64,000 bases of DNA from Sorghum bicolor. Its lineage: Eukaryota; Streptophyta; Magnoliopsida; Poales; Poaceae. Position numbers and translations under genes: made by a program. Each line of letters begins with the position of its first letter. Position 1 is the stretch's first letter. The notes beneath the pieces were generated by a model. That model ran no database searches, was not told the origin of the DNA, and saw only the letters and a list, made by a program, of their open reading frames with translations. The stretch is taken from positions 6,254,501-6,318,500 of the forward strand of contig NC_012870.2 in assembly GCF_000003195.3 (NCBI RefSeq), written 5' to 3'. Of the stretch, positions 34,202-45,670 are shown piece by piece.

Positions 34202-35665
34202 TCAATCAAACAAAGGTTCTTGAATGAGCATCTTCATTTTCTCGACAAGGAAGTCAAGCACATCCTTCCTTCCTTCTTTCAAAAGTAGCTGCCTCAGCTT
34301 GCCAAAAGTTGAACCAGGAGGTCTAATGCCCTTCTCTATCATATCTTCAAGCAGGACACAAGCTTGGCTAACCTCACCCTTGTCACAGAGACCATTGATC
34401 AGCACAGAGAATGTGTGCATGCTCGGCAAGAACTGCTTCAACCGCATATACTTCCATACCTTCAGTGCCATCTCTATCTTATCATTCTCACAGAACATCT
34501 TTATCATCATGGTGTAAGTATCAGAATCTGGTTTGCAGCGCTTAATCATGTTGCGGAAGACCCTATATGCCTCATCATCCTTTCCAAGGCTAATCAAAGT
34601 ATTTAGGATGATGTTCCAGGTCCTTGAATTCGGGGAGATTCCATGGCCTTCCATGTCATCCATGACTCTGAAGGCATTGTCAAACTTCTTCACTTTGCAG
34701 AAGGCAGTGACGAGCGCATTGTACACAACAACATCAGGCACAATCCCATCCTTCTCCATATCCAAAAATGTTGCAACAGCATCCTCAATCCTCATATCAA
34801 CTCCATAAGTATGCACTAAGACGCTGTATATGAAGGTTGTCGGTTGGCATCCCCTGGAGCTCATGTCCTGCACGACACAGACAGCCTCTTCGACTCGGCC
34901 TGTCTTGCAGAGTGCATCAACCATGATACCATATGTGACAATGTCAGGTTGGCAACCAGCGGCAAGCATATCACTATAAACCTCTCGCATCTTTGGGAGG
35001 TTGGGTGCTCTCCCCCAACCCTCAAGCAAGATGCTATAGGTCTTGGCATCAGGACTGAACCGATTATTCATCTTGTCAAAGATCTCCTGCGCCTTACGCA
35101 CGTTCTTAGACTTGCACAGTGCACCGAGCAAGCTGTTAAAGGCAGCTAGGTTGTGGGCAACACCATACCTCTCCATGATGTTGAACGTGTAAACTGCCTC
35201 ATCAAACTTCTGTGCCCGGGCATATTTGCGCATGATGATGCTGAACGTCTCAACATTGGCCACGCCCTCCTTGCGCATGACGGCCACGACGTCCCACATG
35301 AGTTGGTACTGCCTGATCTTGGCTAGGGACGCGACCACCGTGTGGTAGGAGCGCACGGTATGGGCACACCCGCCGCGCTTCTGCCTGCGCGCCCACTCAA
35401 AGAAGCGGTACGCGAGCATGCCGGCGTTGTCGAGGCGCTCGAGGACGCGCTCTGCGACCTCCGGCGTGACGCGGACGCCGCTATGGTCGAGCTCATGCTC
35501 GACGGCTGAGGCCTTTCGGCAGGAGATGATGAGCTTGCAGAGGCGCTTGGCGAGGTCTGAGGCGTCCAGCAGGGTATCACAGCCCACACTGGCCCCGCCT
35601 CCACTACTAAGCATTCTTACAAACACCTTGCGTGCCTTCAACCAGGTGTGGTGGAGGTCACCCAT
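34202..35665 (-). CDS. P-class pentatricopeptide repeat protein, probably mitochondrial
   Basis: RNA-binding organelle protein of 487 residues in one exon, as usual for plant PPR genes. The repeats run from about residue 105 to 460 in the P-type pattern, e.g. VETFSIIMRKYARAQKFDEA, TYSILLEGWGRAPNLPKM, TYGIMVDALCKTGRVEEA, YNALVTAFCKVKKFDNA and FSVLINGLCDKGEVSQA. No E or DYW extension is present, so editing deaminase activity is not expected. The N terminus is basic and Ser-rich (KARKVFVRMLSS), compatible with a mitochondrial presequence. It resembles the Arabidopsis At1g77360-type PPR proteins along its length. The RNA target is unknown. It is transcribed divergently from the RMT2-type gene, with 377 bases between the start codons. 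Sequence downstream of the stop (33736-34201) is presumably 3' UTR and spacer. Confidence 0.93.
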   Translation of the reverse strand: MGDLHHTWLKARKVFVRMLSSGGGASVGCDTLLDASDLAKRLCKLIISCRKASAVEHELDHSGVRVTPEVAERVLERLDNAGMLAYRFFEWARRQKRGGCAHTVRSYHTVVASLAKIRQYQLMWDVVAVMRKEGVANVETFSIIMRKYARAQKFDEAVYTFNIMERYGVAHNLAAFNSLLGALCKSKNVRKAQEIFDKMNNRFSPDAKTYSILLEGWGRAPNLPKMREVYSDMLAAGCQPDIVTYGIMVDALCKTGRVEEAVCVVQDMSSRGCQPTTFIYSVLVHTYGVDMRIEDAVATFLDMEKDGIVPDVVVYNALVTAFCKVKKFDNAFRVMDDMEGHGISPNSRTWNIILNTLISLGKDDEAYRVFRNMIKRCKPDSDTYTMMIKMFCENDKIEMALKVWKYMRLKQFLPSMHTFSVLINGLCDKGEVSQACVLLEDMIEKGIRPPGSTFGKLRQLLLKEGRKDVLDFLVEKMKMLIQEPLFD

Positions 35666-36042
35666 TTCTCTTCCGGCACCGACCGAGACCGCTGTAGCCG
35701 AGATTGTTGCTAAGCTTAGCCAGTCGAGGCCTCGCTGAATCCGGACACACAGGCGAGGCGAAGGCGTAATTGCTTCGCCGTGATCGGCAGCGACTGAGCG
35801 GCGCTATGCAGCTACCGCTAAATGGAAGAGAGGAACAGGCGCGACTGTGCCTGTGTGAGTGCGATCCGGTCCGTTTCGTGGGGTGGTGACCTCGAAGACA
35901 AGGCAGAGAGGCATATGGGCTTTAAGCCTGGTGAACTGATTGGGCCTACATAGATTTAATGAGAAATCATAAGGCCCAATACTGGTGAGCTAAAACCTCA
36001 GAAAGCGAGAAAAGGGGAGACTCCACTGCTCGACCCAAAAAA
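35666..36042. promoter_or_regulatory. Shared bidirectional promoter with site II motifs
   Basis: The 377 bases between the PPR start codon (minus) and the RMT2-type start codon (plus). It contains TGGGCT (35916-35921), TGGGCC (35941-35946) and GGCCCA (35973-35978), which are site II (TGGGCY) motifs. Such motifs bind TCP factors and are enriched in promoters of mitochondrial and translation genes and in divergent pairs. No TATA box is evident on either side. Both 5' UTRs must lie within it. Confidence 0.65.
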
Positions 36043-39000
36043 ATGGCGGCGGCGCCGGAGAGCAAGTCGCCGGAGGAGCTGCTCTGCGCGGCGGCGAAGT
36101 CCGGTGAAGAGGAGGAAGTCGCTAAACTCCTTGCCTCAGGAGCTGATGCGACCCACTTCGATGCCGACGGCTTGACCCCGCTCATGCACGCGGCCGCGGG
36201 GGGGCACGCCGCCGTTGCGCGCCTCCTCCTCGACTGCGGTGCGCCCTGGAACGCGCTCTCCCCCTCGGGCCTCTCAGCAGGGGACTTAACCTCCGACCCC
36301 GACACCTACGACCTCCTCCTCGACCACGCCCTCCGCTCCGAGCTCGTCCTTGGCACCGTCGCGCGGCGGCAAGCGGCCCCCGCGAACGCCTCGGACGGTG
36401 CCCCGGCCGAGAGCTACCTCGAATCCAGAGTCTCGTTCAGCGAGGAGAGGGTGATGGACGCGGAGAGCAAGGCAGTGATGATGGCGTGGGAGCGGCCGCT
36501 GATGGAGGCGCACGCGCGGGCGGTGTGCCAAGGCGGTGGTAAGGTGCTCAACGTGGGGTTCGGGATGGGGCTGGTGGACGAGGCGATACAGAGGTACGAG
36601 CCCGAGGAGCACACCATCGTCGAGGCCCACCCACAGGTGTACGAGCGGATGCTCAAGCTCGGGTGGGGCGAGAAGAAGAACGTCAGAATCGTGTTCGGGC
36701 GATGGCAGGACGTGATGCCACAGCTCGGATCTTATGACGGTATAATAACTTAGCTTTTAGCTTTGCTTGTTCATTTCATTGTTGTCATATTTGGTTATCG
36801 ATGTTGTAATGCTAAATGCTTCCTTGTCTCGGGGGTAAGTTTTCTGTTGGGAAATGTCTTAGTTCTAGGTGTGTCCTAGGTGAAATTTCTGTAGGTTGCA
36901 TTATCCTTGGCATGCCCTAGTAGGTATTCTGGAGTACGGACAAGTTGTGCAAACGCTGATGGATATAGTGGGGGTGGGGGGTGGGGGAGGGGGGGGATTG
37001 AAGTATGTCTCAGGTGAAATTTCATAGGTTATATTATCCTTGGCATGCCCTAGTAGAGATTCAGGAGCATGGAGAAGTTGGGAAATGCTGAAGATAGAAA
37101 ATTTCTGGAGTATGTCTCTGGTGAAATTTCCATAGGTTGCATTATCCTTGGCATGCTCTAGCAGGAATTCAGGAGCATGAAGAAGTTGGGCAACAGCTGA
37201 AGGATACAAAATTGTTGGTAGTATCTAAGGCTAGTCTCAATGCATGTTTCATGACAGTGTCATGCACATTAAATAGGATACCACATAAGCAAAATTGCTG
37301 AGTTGGCAGGGTCATTAAATGAAGGAGTTTCATCAGATGAGAGAGGAGTTTCATCTCCATGAAACTCATGTGGCTCGGTTACCTAGTTTATAGTCTTGGT
37401 AACTGTGCCATGAAACTATGCATTGAGACTGGCCTAACAATAGTTTTGTCTGTGTTTGTGGGTTGTGACCTTCCTGGAGTAATGTTCTGTGGAATGACAT
37501 AGGATTTGGTCATGTTAAGATTCAATGTTTTCAATGGATGATAAAGAAGCTTTAGTTTTCCAGTTGGTTCTATTGCTTAGTTTGCATACAAGTTAGTCAG
37601 AACTTGAGTACACAGGTGTTCAGAGATCTACAATACTAACCCTCTGGTCATCAATAGTAGATGGCAGGATTGAAAAAATTCAGAGAACTACAATAGTACT
37701 CCCTCCATTCTAAATTATAAGTCACCATTTTGTTATGTATCTAGATATAATGTATGTCTAGATACATAGAAAATTTCTATGTACCAAAAAAGTCAAAGTG
37801 GCATATAATATAATTTGAAACAGAGGGAGTAGATGACAGGACTGGAAAAAGAATTGGTAAATTTACTCTTTTACCCCTGCTAACTGCTGACGAGAAAGCA
37901 ATCAATCAGTGTACCCTGTTCATCTGACCGTTCCGCAATTACTCTCCCTGATCTTCCCCGTTGAATGTTACTTCTCACATCGCTGTTCCCGCCATCAACC
38001 CTCATGACTCCACCAGTACTGGTGCCCACTGCCCAGTGACCGCATCCACTAATGTTGCTGGTTCCCAGTGTTCGCCTCCTCCGCTGATGCTGTTGTGCTC
38101 AGCCAAAGGGATGGCCATCTAACGTTGATTTGAGAGAGTTACTGAGTTGCGGAGACCATGGATCCTTTCTGGATGACTCTCATGTTCACCACCGTTAAGA
38201 ACACCTACACCTTGGCCTCCATCGATGCCCTCACTGAAGCTCGGACCTCCATCATGGCTGGACCTCAGATCTGAAAGGAGAGGAGGAAAGACGAATTAAT
38301 GAAGAGTGGGATACTCAAGATAAAGGCTTCCACCAGTAAGCTTATACCTGAGATGGAAGCAGGACATTCTGGGTGACAATATTCAGCTGTGTCCACAAGC
38401 GGCCTCATCCAGGCAATCTTTGTGTGAACCCCACAGGCTGCGCTAGCCAACTACTGCTCATTCTGAGCTGTACCTGAGGATACTGAGAGGAGCATGTTCG
38501 GAGGAGAGGGACTCCGCTGCCAGCCGTGGAGATGGTGGCTGTCACAGGATGGGACATGGAGCTCATGGGGGTGCCTCTGCTCCTCCACCATTATTGTTGC
38601 TAGGTAATAGGGACGCAGGGCATGAATGGATCTGATGCGTTTAATTAGGCCAAATTTTATCCAGTGACAAGTATTGGTGCACTTTTCTAGAATCTCACAA
38701 ACATCAGCTATATTGACTGGAGGGAGTATATTCAAAGTTTTCAAGCTAGTGCTTCTAAAAGTGTTCGGAGTAGGTAATTTTGGACCTTTTGTCAGGAAAA
38801 GTGTACGTCTAGAATCTCTAGATAGTTTCTGAATACATGTTTACATTGGAAGGCGTCTATGGAAATGCTTACCACTTACCACATGAGTATTATGTTGCAA
38901 ACAGTCATTTCGTGGCTCTGTGTGGCACTTGGAAACCTTGTTTAGCTTCACTCAGGTGGGGCAATTTGCAACAGTATGCACACAGCTACTGTTTTCTTTT

Positions 39001-40487
39001 AATGAAATTTATTTAAGGTGAACCTTCGTTTATTTTAGCAATATCTAACTCTTATTTTCATCTTTCTTCATCCATTGAAGTAACCATTTTGTTTTTTGGC
39101 ATGGTGGTGGTGGTGGTTGTGCTAGTCCAAATAAGGAAAGTAATTGGTTAGTGTTTAGGCCAAAAAGAATACAAAAACGCTGCAATTGGTAGTTGAGAAA
39201 ACATAGGAACTTAGAAGAGACTGCAATACTTATAAACAAATGTGATGTATAATTGTATATACATTTTAGTCAACATGCAATGGGAAACTGTGAAAACAAA
39301 ACCTGGAAATCTGTCTATGCTTTGTCCATGTCTCTTTCTCCTCCTTTTTCCTTGTTGCTCTTCTATATTAAGAGCACAAGCATCTGGACCAGCATTGCTT
39401 CCTACAAAACAACTCAACCCGTCAACACCCAAGCATTCCTTATAATAATCAAAACCCTTTGTCTTCACCGTGTTTTTAATCCTTTCTTCAAGTGTCATAC
39501 AGTGATTTATTTGTTCAAGTGTAGCAGGCCTGTTCTAAATAAGTGATTTGCATCTTCTTGGTCCATTCTACGATGTGGATGCATATTTCAACATCATGTT
39601 TTTTTTCATACTTTGTTTATGAGCATAGATAACAATGCCATGGAAGATGTAAATCTTGCTTGTCAATTATTGTTATGGTTGCTTGAGTGATGATTGATAT
39701 ATGTTTAAATAGAAGTAGACCAGTGCATGACAATTGATTGATTTCAAACCCTAGTCACCATCCTCTGTGGATAAATTGTTGAATTATGGGCATATATGTC
39801 TATAATCTAGTTTAGGATATGTCAAACCATGTGCAGTTTGCCATTTCTGAGACTTTGGACTGCACATGCCACATAGACCATTTACTTTTTTTTTCCTTTG
39901 GAAATATCAAAGGAAGGAAGGAACCCGCAACCAACTATGCTACAGTATTTGCTATGATAGCTGAAATCGATATGTAACTGACTAACTGCCAATGTGATAA
40001 CCTCCTTTTGATTTTATAATCAAGCAAAAATTATCATCGATTTACCGTCAGAGACAAGTATGAATTCACGCTCAGAATGGATACTACCATAAAATAACTT
40101 GACTTTCCTTGAGTACAATGAAAACCATTGTAGGGGAATCTTCTATAATGCCATTGTTTTCTTACATGTGCAGGCATATTTTTCGACACATATGGGGAAT
40201 ACTACGAGGACATGAGAGAGTTCCACCAACACCTTCCTAAGCTACTGAAACCTGGAGGCATCTACTCATACTTCAATGGCCTCTGTGGCGACAATGCATT
40301 CTTCCACGCTGTGTACTGCCAGCTTGTCGCATTAGAGCTCGCGAATCTGGGGTATTCCACACAGTTCATCCCTCTGCCGGTCAAAGATTGCCTAGCGGAA
40401 GAAGTTTGGAAGGGCGTGAAGCAGAAATACTGGCAACTGGATACCTACTACCTCCCTGCTTGCCAGTCAGAATCAGAATCGGAGTGA
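36043..40487 (+). CDS. RMT2: Ankyrin-repeat protein arginine methyltransferase, RMT2 type
   Basis: S-adenosylmethionine-dependent methyltransferase resembling yeast Rmt2, which modifies the delta nitrogen of an arginine in ribosomal protein L12. It has two coding exons, 36043-36739 and 40174-40487, with a 3.4-kb GT-AG intron; the frame closes at 336 residues. Ankyrin-like repeats occupy about 10-95 (ELLCAAAKSGEEEEVAKLL, GLTPLMHAAAGGHAAVARLL). SAM-binding motif I, VLNVGFGMG, is at 168-176, followed by HTIVEAHP and YDGIFFDTYGEYY. KPGGIYSYFNG is at about 258-268. The plant substrate is not known. Related GAMT/PEMT-like methyltransferases lack the ankyrin part, so the RMT2 assignment is strong. 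The intron carries tandem repeats, a G-rich tract and two MITEs. Confidence 0.92.
36867..37213 (+). repeat. Three tandem repeats of about 105-130 bp in the RMT2 intron
   Basis: Three copies start near 36872, 37003 and 37109. Each has GGTGAAATTTC, ATTATCCTTGGCATGC, CTAG(T/C)AG and AGTTG in the same order. The first copy is longer because it contains the G-rich tract at 36969-36997. Confidence 0.88.
36969..36997 (+). other. G-quadruplex-type G tract
   Basis: Four runs of five to seven G separated by single T or A bases, on the sense strand of the RMT2 pre-mRNA inside the first tandem repeat. This fits the canonical quadruplex pattern with one-base loops. Confidence 0.75.
37229..37434. mobile_element. 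Tourist-like MITE in the RMT2 intron
   Basis: A 206-bp element starting GGCTAGTCTCAATGCATG and ending CATTGAGACTGGCC, flanked by TAA at 37226-37228 and 37435-37437. Related, less complete sequences occur at 48460-48660 and 55722-55870. Confidence 0.87.
37699..37829. mobile_element. Stowaway MITE in the RMT2 intron
   Basis: A 131-bp element with CTCCCTCCATTCTAAATTA and, inverted, CTCCCTCTGTTTCAAATTA termini, flanked by TA dinucleotides (37697-37698 and 37830-37831). Confidence 0.88.
37840..40170. other. Remainder of the RMT2 intron
   Basis: AT-rich intron sequence. Open frames of up to about 97 codons on both strands (38451-38744, 39211-39546) show no domain. A short (GGT)n run lies at about 39105-39118. 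Confidence 0.4.
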
Positions 40488-41190
40488 AAATTCTATCAAG
40501 TAGTAATGGGGTATTTGTAGTTTGCGTCTGATGTCTGTTTTGAGCTGCTACATTTTTGTTCAGGCATGCTGTGTTACAAATGGTACCGTTTCACTTCCAG
40601 GAGCTGAACTTTCTTCCCGCATGTGATCATTTACCCTTGCTGTATGCTCCTGATGCGTTGCGTTCGTGGTCCATGAACAGGAATTCTCATGGAAATTTTG
40701 GTTCCCTGACAATCATCTCCCTTGCCATGTTGGACCGTGTTGTTCTGAATAGGCTTCCAACTCACCTACTGCTGATTGGTGCTGTTCGCCATTCGCATCA
40801 AGATCAAGTGGCCGCCACAGGTCACTCTGCCTGAGTGCCTGGGTCAGTGGAGGTGTCTGACTAACCTTCAAAGCTTGGATCTGTCGGTCTCGTCGATGCC
40901 GTGCAGACGCTGCAGTGCAGCGCATGTCGTTGTTGTGGACCTTATCTTTCCAGATACCATGTTCTCGACGGACGCAGCTTTTTCCTCACGATTGGGTTTA
41001 TCTACTAAATCTGTTAGTTATTTAATAATATTTTTTTTCTTAACAAATCAGTGGACAGAACTTGCCCAATAAGTTGCTTGTTGTGAGAACCTGTGCAAGA
41101 CTTTTCCTCCATCGTCTGCTCGATGTCGCAATAGCTACACGATGCAGATAAAACTTTATCGACGACAATTGACCAACGAGTAGTATTACT
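40488..41190. other. RMT2 3' flank
   Basis: Likely 3' UTR followed by a leucine-rich relic (listed at 40790-40900) and AT-rich spacer with a poly-T run near 41030. No complete gene. Confidence 0.35.
40790..40900 (+). pseudogene. Possible NLR leucine-rich-repeat relic
   Basis: The frame containing IKIKWPPQVTLPECLGQW and CLTNLQSLDLS resembles the C-terminal leucine-rich repeats of grass NB-LRR proteins (LPECLG...LTSLQ.L.LS). It is only about 35 codons long and has no NB-ARC domain nearby, so it is at most a relic. Confidence 0.3.
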
Positions 41191-42370
41191 AGTGCGTTCC
41201 CTGGGTTCTCCGTTCTGGCTCTCCGCCGCCGTGCAGGTGCTCAGAACGTTGCGATGTCCACACCGCCGTGCCGTCGGCGTCGCCCTCTGCGCTCGCTGGC
41301 GACCGGCACGCACAGTGTGCCCCATTCCTAGAACTCGTGAGCTGCGACCGTCTGTCGTTTGTTGGGAGCGACGCGGTCAGAGTTCTGCTCCGGAGCAATC
41401 GGCAGTCCGTCGAGCTTTTTTTTTTTTTTTTGAGAAACATGGCAGTCCGCCGAGTAGGGGCAGGCTGGTTGCGCCTCCCCGTGATAGCGGTCGAACCCGG
41501 GGAGACTTTCTCGACCGAACCGTCGCTGTCCGTGTGGTCTTCACCGACCCGGTACGGCTGGTTGGTTAGCCCGGCCGGCCCCCCTGCGGGCAACCGCGCT
41601 GGATCGATCAGGTTCGGCGAAGGCATTCGCACTCGCACTGCACACGGACACGGTGCCCAGCTGTAGAATACTCGTCGCACTCGCACCCAATGGCCAATGC
41701 CAAGTTGTGTGTCTCCTCTCCGTGCAGCGAGACCGGATCCGGCTGGACCCCCACCACAGCCACCGGCCGGCGACTCGCTCACGCCAGGGCAGTCGTCACG
41801 GGGCAATGTCTCCCGGTCGCGTCAGCTTTGACGTTCGTTGCAGCGGCCATCCATCGGCATGCAGCACCTGTCCACTCGGCCACGTACCCCGGGCCCGCCT
41901 CGACACACGTGTCCACGAGTACTCCTGGGTGCACAACAACCTATCAAGGTGGCGCGCCAAAAAGTCCGCTTATCATCGCAGCTGCGAGCTGCGCCGGAGT
42001 TACCGGCCGGAGTATGCAAGACTTCGCGGGGTGTGCAGTACTTTGATGGATGATTGGCCATTGCCGTGTACTAGTAGTGCTAGATGCCAAGATTAACAAC
42101 CTGACACGTTTTTGGATCTTTTTTTTCGCTATGCCACCTGTAGAGGCTATGTTGTCCACCGTTAGTTGTTACCACCATACGTACACCGCACCTTGCACCG
42201 CCGTCCTAGCGACTCGTGCGTACCAGCAATAGGTTCTACAGTGAGTGACCGTCAAATTTCGTTGAATACGGCCATGTGGCGCTGTTATGGTGTGGTTGCT
42301 GGTCAAGTCGGCCGTCGCTACTACCACGCACGTTTGTTATCTGTGTTTCAAACTACCAACGGATTTTATG
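41191..42370. other. GC-rich stretch without a gene; repeat copy 1
   Basis: Several overlapping frames of 100-205 codons on both strands, all Arg/Pro/Ser/Thr-rich and without domains. A T17 run sits at about 41417. The segment 41810-42050 is the first of three diverged copies of an unclassified repeat, marked by CGCGTCAGCTTTGA and AAAGTCCGCTTATCATCG (41961). Confidence 0.4.
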
Positions 42371-42373
42371 TAA

Positions 42374-42579
42374 GGACACTCACAATGTAAGACTCCATCA
42401 CAGAGTTCAAGACAATTAATTACATATTATTTATTGTATTTTGCTGATGTGGCAGCATATTTATTGAAGAAAGAGATATAGAAAACAAGACTTCAAGTCT
42501 TATTTAGACTCTAAGTCCACATTATTCGAGGTAATAAATAACTTTAGACTCTATGATAGAGTCTGTATTGTGAGTGCCC
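42374..42579. mobile_element. Tourist-like MITE
   Basis: A 206-bp element with termini GGACACTCACAATG and TATTGTGAGTGCCC, flanked by TAA at 42371-42373 and 42580-42582. The interior shows further pairing (AGACTCCATCA against TGATAGAGTCT). Confidence 0.88.
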
Positions 42580-42582
42580 TAA

Positions 42583-43950
42583 GAACGTGGTGGGAGAAGA
42601 AACCCAAACAAGAGGGGGCACTTTTCAAGAATTCTTTCTTTTACAGCCATTTTTTTTTTCTAGAGCCGATCAACAGTTGTATAAGTATTAATTTCACAAC
42701 ATTTTAATAGTATGTTAGAAAAAATATGTCTCATAGATGAATCTAAAAACACAAGTAGGCTTTTGTTTTAATACAATCGATAGATATACCATTCCTTTTA
42801 AAACAACGAAGAAGAGTACTTACTACGTATATTCCTCGTTTCATCAGTTCGGCCAACGCCTGCTGACTGGTGAATGGTGGTGTCCGCATCAAGTAGACGC
42901 AATCAGTTACCCGTAACGTGCATGCCGGTGCCACACCACATTTCTACTGCTCGTCCACGGCACACGGATAAGGTGGTGGAGTGGACCTGCGGCCAGGGAT
43001 CATTGCGTTGGGAAGTCGGAATAGTCGCGAGTGCACGGCATCAGTTGTACGTGCGGCCGTCACGGCCCAGCCGGCCTCGTCGAAGACGTGCAGCTAGCGC
43101 GCGCAGGTCACTCCACTGTACTACTACGTTCCGACCTGATTTCCGTAAGCTGTAAGTAAAAGGCCAATGTCCTGATGTCCAGCCCAGGGATGATGCCGTT
43201 TCTCCTGTAATGACACGCTTGCCCAGGGAACGGTCCGATCCGAACACACGTTTGGATGCAGCAGACCAGGCAGTCGCTTTCGTCTCCTCGCCGCACCAAC
43301 TCATGAGTCGACCAAAAAGATCAGAAATACTCGTATTCTGTAGGCTGTGCTGAGCCTGTGTGAGCCACCCTGCGACTGCGAGCGCTCTCGCCGTCGCGCG
43401 CACAGCACAGCAGCAGGGAACGTCGTTCTCCTGTCCACAGCCGGCGTTCCCCACACGCAACGGGCAAAATAAAAAGTCTGCCACAGCGGCCCACAGATCG
43501 AGCCGCATTCCTCGTCGGACTCGTGAGCGGCGACCGGCCGGCCGGCGCACCGACGCCTGCCGGAGGCGACACGCGTAACGCGCCCACTCGGTCGTGGTGG
43601 GCACAGGTGGCCGGGAGGACGGCCGTGGTGGCACCTCCCCGAGTCCCCGTGAGCCGTGATAAGTACAACTCCCAGCAACTCATGTTCTAGCACTTTCTGG
43701 ATCGGATACCGTCGCACTCCGTGCACGTTGGGTTCGGTTCGGCGAACACGTCCAGCTGCTGACTCCGACTCGCAGCCGGTCTCGCGCCCGCACACGGTCA
43801 CGGAGCACGACAAGTCGTCAGCTGGGGAAAACCACGCTGCCGTAATGCCGATGATATCCGGTGGCAAAAAGAGATCGTGGCCAAGTTGCATTGTGCTCAG
43901 CGGGCCCCTGGAGCCGCAAAACCGGCTGCTGGAACGCAACGCAAAATGCA
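42583..43950. other. Spacer and GC-rich block without a recognised gene
   Basis: AT-rich to about 42850, then GC-rich. Antisense frames of 197 and 226 codons (43041-43634, 43301-43981) and a sense frame of 231 codons (43656-44351) overlap one another. They have no domain, no start context and no splice support. They are probably chance frames in GC-rich DNA. Confidence 0.35.
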
Positions 43951-44400
43951 GCGGATTCGCGCGGGTCGGCTGGAGCCCCATCGGCGAATCTGCCTGCCTT
44001 CGTGGCCGTGGTCACGGCCTCACGGGACGGGAGCCGCCCAGCCCACCGCGTCACGCCAGCACTGACGTTGCCGTCGCGGCGGTGGTGACCTTTGCCTGCT
44101 CCGTTGCATGCGCGATGCGAGTGCGCTGCGCGGCCGGAGCACCGGTGGGTGCGCGGCAGCTGTCTGCTTGGGGTCGGGGCATCCGGCCACGCTACCGAAT
44201 ATCTGCCGCCAGCTCGCCGCTCAGCGTGTCCGCTGGGCCTATCAGCCTTCGCGCGCAAAAAAAAAGTCCGCTTATCATCGGCACAGCGGGTCCGGCATCA
44301 CGGGGAATCTGGAAGACTACTCACGCTTTATTTTATTCAAATTCAAAGTAGCCGTGCCAGATTACGAATCTAGTGTGCGCGTACAGTTCGGTTCCTCCTG
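43951..44400. repeat. Unclassified GC-rich repeat, copy 2
   Basis: Shares with 47500-47900 the ordered landmarks GCGGGTCGG(C/T)TGGA, GGAGCCCCA, CGCGTCA, TATCTGCCGCC, CTATCA, AAAGTCCGCTTATCA(T/C)CG (44265), TCTGGAAGAC and AGCCGTGCCAG, over about 400 bp. Between landmarks the sequences have diverged strongly. Confidence 0.55.
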
Positions 44401-44419
44401 GTCTCCTCTACTAACTAGG

Positions 44420-44672
44420 CATTGTTTAATTCTAAAAAAATTATAAAAATGTATTTCTTTGACGGCTATGATTCATAACCATTTGTCTTATTTAAATTTT
44501 TTTATAAATAATAAAATAAATAAAATTATTATAAAAATATATATAACAATAAAATAAGTCATGAAAAAATAAATAATATTAATTAAACTTTTTTGAATAA
44601 GACGAACGGTCAAACATGAATCATAGAAAATCAAAGAAATATAATTATTTGTGGGATTGAGGGAGTACTCCT
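44420..44672. mobile_element. AT-rich MITE, Stowaway-like right end
   Basis: Very AT-rich, with GACGAACGGTCAAACATG and a terminal GGGATTGAGGGAGTA, features of a common grass Stowaway-type family. The left end, near GGCATTGTTTAATTC, is approximate. Confidence 0.45.
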
Positions 44673-44988
44673 ATTTTTTTTTTTGTCCAGATTTGTAAAT
44701 TCACCGGGATCCAACGTCACTGGCCTGTCTCGTTCGGAAAAGGAACATTGGAGTGCATGTATGCAATCGTGCTGGTCCCGTGCTCCGTTCGTATTCGTGT
44801 GTGTTGGACGCGCCTTTTCTTCGTCGATCATGTAACATCATGCATCCCTCATCCGCCGGCCGGACCCGACCACCCCCGGCGAGCCGCCGTCTGTAAAGCG
44901 AAACAGCGCACGTCTGGCTTTTAATGGCGCCTATTATGCACTAATAATGCACGCCCTTTTTGGTCTCGCGAAAACGAGGAGTGTAAGA

Positions 44989-45255
44989 GGGTGTTTAGTT
45001 CTCTTTCTATTTAAAAAGATTTAGTCTTAGTTTATCATTTTACATAATAAAACTAAATAACATACAAATTTTTTGGTAAAAAATAATTATTTTTTTATTT
45101 TGGAATTTGATCTCTAGATGCCAAAAACAACTTCAAAAGAGCCTTAATAAATCCTCATGGTGACAATAAATTCCATATTTTAAAATCCTCATGGTGACAT
45201 TTTATTATTTAAAATAAATATTATTTTGTATTTTATGGGGAACTAAACACTTTCC
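44989..45255. mobile_element. MITE with GGTGTTTAGTTC ends
   Basis: Starts AGGGTGTTTAGTTCTCTTTC and ends GGGGAACTAAACACTTTCCT, an inverted terminal repeat around AT-rich DNA. Flanking duplication is not clear. The sequence between it and 45670 holds short frames without domains. Confidence 0.6.
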
Positions 45256-45670
45256 TGGATAGCTCAGCGCAAGTCGGACTCGGTGCTCTCCTTCGCTTTG
45301 ACCCCGTGATTAGCTGTGACTGGCCGGTGACGCTGCTATTATTGGCACTTGGCAGCGACAGGGAATGCACGATTCACTAATCACTGCTCAACCGATCGGC
45401 GATCTTCACAGCTTACAAAGTCACACTCCTCCCGTGCATGACAGCAGTCAAGATCTAGGACGTTCTCGACCGGAACCGTCGACGACGCCGGCCGTGAGAG
45501 ATGGATCCTCCCCACAGGGATCTCGCCTGCCAGTGCCAGCGCATTCACCAGCACGACCAGGTTCACCCAACACAGTTGCCAGCCCCACGCGGTGTACTGT
45601 ACTCCTAGGACTTGTCGAAGCACTTGGTCCGCTGTCACGTGTGTTCCGCTAGGAGTACCCGTAACGTTCA

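Noticed and set aside
42371..42582. Possible microRNA precursor because of strong pairing
   Set aside because: The pairing is terminal, with TAA duplications, so it is a Tourist-like MITE.
41189..44351. Several open frames of 130-230 codons in the GC-rich 41-44 kb stretch
   Set aside because: They overlap each other on both strands, are Arg/Pro/Ser-rich, show no domain or splice structure, and run over repeat copies. Stop-poor GC-rich DNA explains them.
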